NCBI RefSeq assembly: GCF_033100395.1
Contig: NZ_JAWLVJ010000011.1
Coordinates: 81,146 to 145,145, forward strand
Source: Terasakiella sp033100395
GTDB lineage: Bacteria > Pseudomonadota > Alphaproteobacteria > Rhodospirillales > Terasakiellaceae
DNA length: 64,000 bases
Direction: 5' to 3'
The notes below the pieces were generated by a model. That model was given only the letters and a program-made list of their open reading frames with translations, had not been told where the DNA came from and ran no database searches. The translations under genes were made by a program, and so were the position numbers. This document shows positions 62,019 through 64,000 of this stretch, piece by piece; the stretch's first letter is position 1; each line of letters begins with the position of its first letter.

Positions 62019-63242
62019 ATGACCCATAGCCCTGCTGCCATGGTTGTTCGGGTATTTGTCCCCTTTGCCTTTGGCTATTTCCTGTCTTACCTGTTTCGGG
62101 TGGTCAATGCGGTTATTGCGCCTGACCTGGTGGCCGATCTGGGGTTGGGACCGGATGTGCTGGGCCTGTTGACGGCGTCCTATTTCCTGAGCTTTGCCGC
62201 CTTTCAAATTCCGCTTGGAGTCTTGCTGGATAAATATGGCCCCCGTCTGGTGGAAGCGGGCCTACTGATCTTTGCTGCGGCGGGTGCCGCCCTTTTTGCC
62301 GTGGCTGAAGACAGTCTGACCCTGATTGCCGGGCGCGCGCTTATCGGTTTTGGGGTGTCGGCCTGTCTGATGGCCTCTTTCAAAGCCTTCACGGTTTTTT
62401 ATGAGCCGGGCAAACTGCCGCTGGTCAACGGGTTCATCATGGCCGCAGGGGGCATGGGGGCCTTGGCGGGCACCGCACCAACCGAACTGGTGGTGCAGGA
62501 AATCGGTTGGCGTGGCGGCTTCTGGGCCTTGGCCGGGCTGACCATTGTCTGTGCGGTTCTGGTCTATCTTCTGGTGCCACCCACAAAACGCCCGGGCCAT
62601 AAAACCACCCTTGCAGAACAAATGGCCGGGGTGAAAGAGGTGTTTGTCAGCTCCTTTTTCTGGCGCGTGGCCCCGATCACAATGGCAAGTCAGGCAACCT
62701 TGATTTCAATCCAGAGCCTGTGGGTCGGCCCCTGGCATCGCGATATCGCCGGGCTGGAACGAGGGGATGTTGCAGGTGAATTGTCCTGGATTGCTGGGGC
62801 CATGGTGGCCGGATTTCTCGGGCTTGGGGCATTGAGCGAACGGTTGGGGCGCTATGGGTTCAAGACGGTCTATGTTGCAGGTACGGGGATGTTTGTCTTC
62901 CTGTTGGCCCAGATCGGGATTATCATGGAATGGGCGGTTGATCTGCCCTTCCTCTGGATCGCCTTTGGCTTTTTTGGCACCACCGGGATTTTACAATATG
63001 CCGTCCTGTCGCAACATTTCCCTAAGGAACTGGCCGGACGGGTCAATACGGCGATCAACCTGATGGTTTTCATCACCATCTTTGTCCTGCAAAGCTTGAG
63101 CGGTAGAATCATCAATATGTGGGAGGTAACCGCGGCAGGCGGCTATGACCCCGAAGCCTACAAAGCCGCCTTCGGCTTCTTCCTCACCTTGCAGGTTGTG
63201 ACCTTTATCTGGTTTGTGTGGCCGAGGAAGAAGGTGGAATAG
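62019..63242 (+). CDS. MFS transporter
   Basis: 407 residues from the ATG at 62019, which has GGAG seven bases upstream. The ATG at 62013 is too close to that site. About 12 transmembrane segments, with the MFS loop GVLLDKYGPR between helices 2 and 3. It follows nnrS on the same strand. A substrate cannot be assigned. Confidence 0.88.
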   Translation: MTHSPAAMVVRVFVPFAFGYFLSYLFRVVNAVIAPDLVADLGLGPDVLGLLTASYFLSFAAFQIPLGVLLDKYGPRLVEAGLLIFAAAGAALFAVAEDSLTLIAGRALIGFGVSACLMASFKAFTVFYEPGKLPLVNGFIMAAGGMGALAGTAPTELVVQEIGWRGGFWALAGLTIVCAVLVYLLVPPTKRPGHKTTLAEQMAGVKEVFVSSFFWRVAPITMASQATLISIQSLWVGPWHRDIAGLERGDVAGELSWIAGAMVAGFLGLGALSERLGRYGFKTVYVAGTGMFVFLLAQIGIIMEWAVDLPFLWIAFGFFGTTGILQYAVLSQHFPKELAGRVNTAINLMVFITIFVLQSLSGRIINMWEVTAAGGYDPEAYKAAFGFFLTLQVVTFIWFVWPRKKVE

Positions 63243-63264
63243 GAGCTTTGTTCTTTATTCGTTC

Positions 63265-63292
63265 TAGATTTTTTAGCATTTTGTGTTATATA
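63265..63292 (+). promoter_or_regulatory. Promoter of the structured leader, copy 2
   Basis: -35-like TAGATT (63265-63270) and -10 TATATA (63287-63292), 16-bp spacer. Layout matches copy 1 at 48732-48760. Confidence 0.55.
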
Positions 63293-63299
63293 GCTTAAA

Positions 63300-63397
63300 G
63301 TCAACAGGAGAAGTGCGACCACCCGGTCCCTTCTCCTGTTGGCGTTTATATTGAACCAAAGCGGTTGCTTCCTGTGCGGGGAGCAGCCGCTTTTTTT
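63300..63397 (+). ncRNA. Structured leader RNA, copy 2 (hairpin plus terminator)
   Basis: Hairpin 1: AACAGGAGAAG (63303-63313) with CTTCTCCTGTT (63330-63340), 16-nt loop as in copy 1. Hairpin 2: AAAGCGGTTGCTTCC (63358-63372) with GGGAGCAGCCGCTTT (63379-63393), then a T run. The ribosome site GGAGA and ATG follow directly. Compared with copy 1 the sixth stem pair is changed on both sides. Confidence 0.7.
63358..63397 (+). terminator. Intrinsic terminator inside leader copy 2
   Basis: A 15-bp stem with G-U pairs, a six-base loop and TTTTTTT. It ends only about 15 bases before the start codon at 63412, so read-through is needed for expression. Confidence 0.85.
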
Positions 63398-63411
63398 ATG
63401 GAGAAAGTAAA

Positions 63412-63861
63412 ATGATTGACTATTTGGCATTGAAACAACCCATTGGCCCATCTTACAACACGGACCCTGATGATGTGACGCAAACTAAAACCGCATTGGC
63501 ATCATCTGGTCACTATCAAGTGCCTGAGCATGGAATCTCACCCTACCCAGATACACCATTGATGGATGGTATTAAGTCTTTTCAGAAAGAAAATAATTTA
63601 CGCATTGACGGAGTAATGAAGCCCGGTGGAGAAACCGAGAAAACCATTAATAAGCAAGCTGCAACTGTTAAAGGTGACTGGGAAGGGCGCCGATTTACGG
63701 ATGGCTGTATTCCTAAAAGTGGCTGGAAAACTTTGGGAAGAGGTAAGGCCTGGAATCCAGACGATCGACAAGTTTATCGTTGCATGACCACTAAGGGCTG
63801 GGAGAAATTTGTATATGGGCCAAGACGTTGGATTGGTATGAGTCGCTTTGGTAATTACTAG
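63412..63861 (+). CDS. Small peptidoglycan-binding-like domain protein
   Basis: 149 residues, ATG with GGAGAAAG upstream. The N-terminal domain (about 15-80) matches that of the 48891 gene: D-P-x-D-V, TK-AL, YQVP, and LMDGIKSFQKENNLRIDGVM. The C-terminal 60 residues are different: basic and aromatic, with two cysteines (TDGCIPKSGW, VYRCMTTKGWEKF). No signal peptide. The unit (leader, domain, variable end) thus appears twice in this window. Confidence 0.78.
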   Translation: MIDYLALKQPIGPSYNTDPDDVTQTKTALASSGHYQVPEHGISPYPDTPLMDGIKSFQKENNLRIDGVMKPGGETEKTINKQAATVKGDWEGRRFTDGCIPKSGWKTLGRGKAWNPDDRQVYRCMTTKGWEKFVYGPRRWIGMSRFGNY

Positions 63862-63911
63862 TCTTTAATTAAAAAGGGGGCGTGTATGCGTTCCCATTTA
63901 TTTTATCTCTA

Positions 63912-64000
63912 TGACCCGTCCTGAAATAAGTTGACAGATTGGAGACTTATTATGGGAAACAAAGAAAACAAGCGGGTTAAGCGCACACAGCGTGATTATC
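63912..64000 (+). mobile_element. Left end of an insertion sequence (IS3-like), cut by the window
   Basis: Terminal text TGACCCGTCCTGAAATAAGT begins near 63912. A coding frame follows from 63952. Only the left end is visible, so no matching inverted repeat can be checked. Confidence 0.5.
63952..64000 (+). CDS. Transposase OrfA, N-terminal fragment
   Basis: Sixteen residues, MGNKENKRVKRTQRDY, in a frame open to the window edge, with GGAG upstream. The RTQRDY text recalls IS3-type OrfA proteins from memory. Too short for certainty. Confidence 0.5.
   Translation, partial: MGNKENKRVKRTQRDY

Overview
The window is a stretch of chromosome from a Gram-negative alphaproteobacterium of moderate GC content. 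It most resembles marine Rhodospirillales-type bacteria (Terasakiella, Magnetovibrio or Thalassospira-like). That placement is an inference from gene order and protein style; no rRNA is present to fix the genus. The evidence is a complete alphaproteobacterial division and cell-wall (dcw) cluster ending ftsZ-lpxC, an RNase P RNA, Coq7 and LpxC, and a comF-grxC-nitrilase block.

Layout. 1-5.8 kb: the end of an unknown gene, a secreted caspase-like protease, a membrane diguanylate cyclase, msrB, a MATE exporter and an MltC-like lytic transglycosylase. 5.8-9.7 kb: aminopeptidase N, an acyl-ACP thioesterase-like protein and an OsmC protein. 9.7-33.9 kb, minus strand: ligA, recN, bamD and lpxC, then the dcw cluster. 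Read in the direction of transcription the cluster runs mraZ-rsmH-ftsL-ftsI-murE-murF-mraY-murD-ftsW-murG-murC-murB-ddl-ftsQ-ftsA-ftsZ, with almost every junction overlapping or tight. Upstream of mraZ lies an array of TGGGA repeats at 10-bp steps, resembling MraZ operators. 34-41.7 kb: two paralogous periplasmic solute-binding proteins, a beta-alanine or omega-amino-acid catabolic pair (class III aminotransferase and MmsA) with a divergent XRE-cupin regulator, a phosphatidylserine-decarboxylase-like enzyme and a LysE exporter. 41.8-48.7 kb: rnpB, an AmpD-like amidase with a LysR regulator, a pair of 61-residue paralogous small proteins, a DUF3012 lipoprotein, a CPA2 antiporter, coq7-dsbB-yqaA and tRNA-Leu(CAA). 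48.7-52.9 kb: an accessory stretch with a peptidoglycan-binding-domain protein, a Sel1-like protein, an orphan lipoprotein, a 56-residue protein and a CigR/RcnB-like protein. 52.9-63.2 kb: methyltransferases, nitrilase, glutaredoxin, ComF, SfsA, methionine aminopeptidase, a MASE1 sensor, RadC, an MBL hydrolase, NnrS and an MFS transporter. 63.3-64 kb: a second peptidoglycan-binding-domain gene and the left end of an insertion sequence.

The most unusual signal is a two-hairpin leader that occurs twice (about 48.73-48.87 kb and 63.26-63.40 kb). Each copy has a similar promoter, an 11-bp hairpin with a 16-nt loop whose stem shows a compensatory base-pair change, and then a strong intrinsic terminator directly before the start of a gene. 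The two genes share an N-terminal peptidoglycan-binding-like domain but have unrelated C-termini. This looks like a repeated RNA-controlled cassette (attenuator/riboswitch, or an sRNA with read-through). A second duplicated unit is the pair of 61-residue proteins at 44.0-44.7 kb, each preceded by the same roughly 45-bp upstream element.
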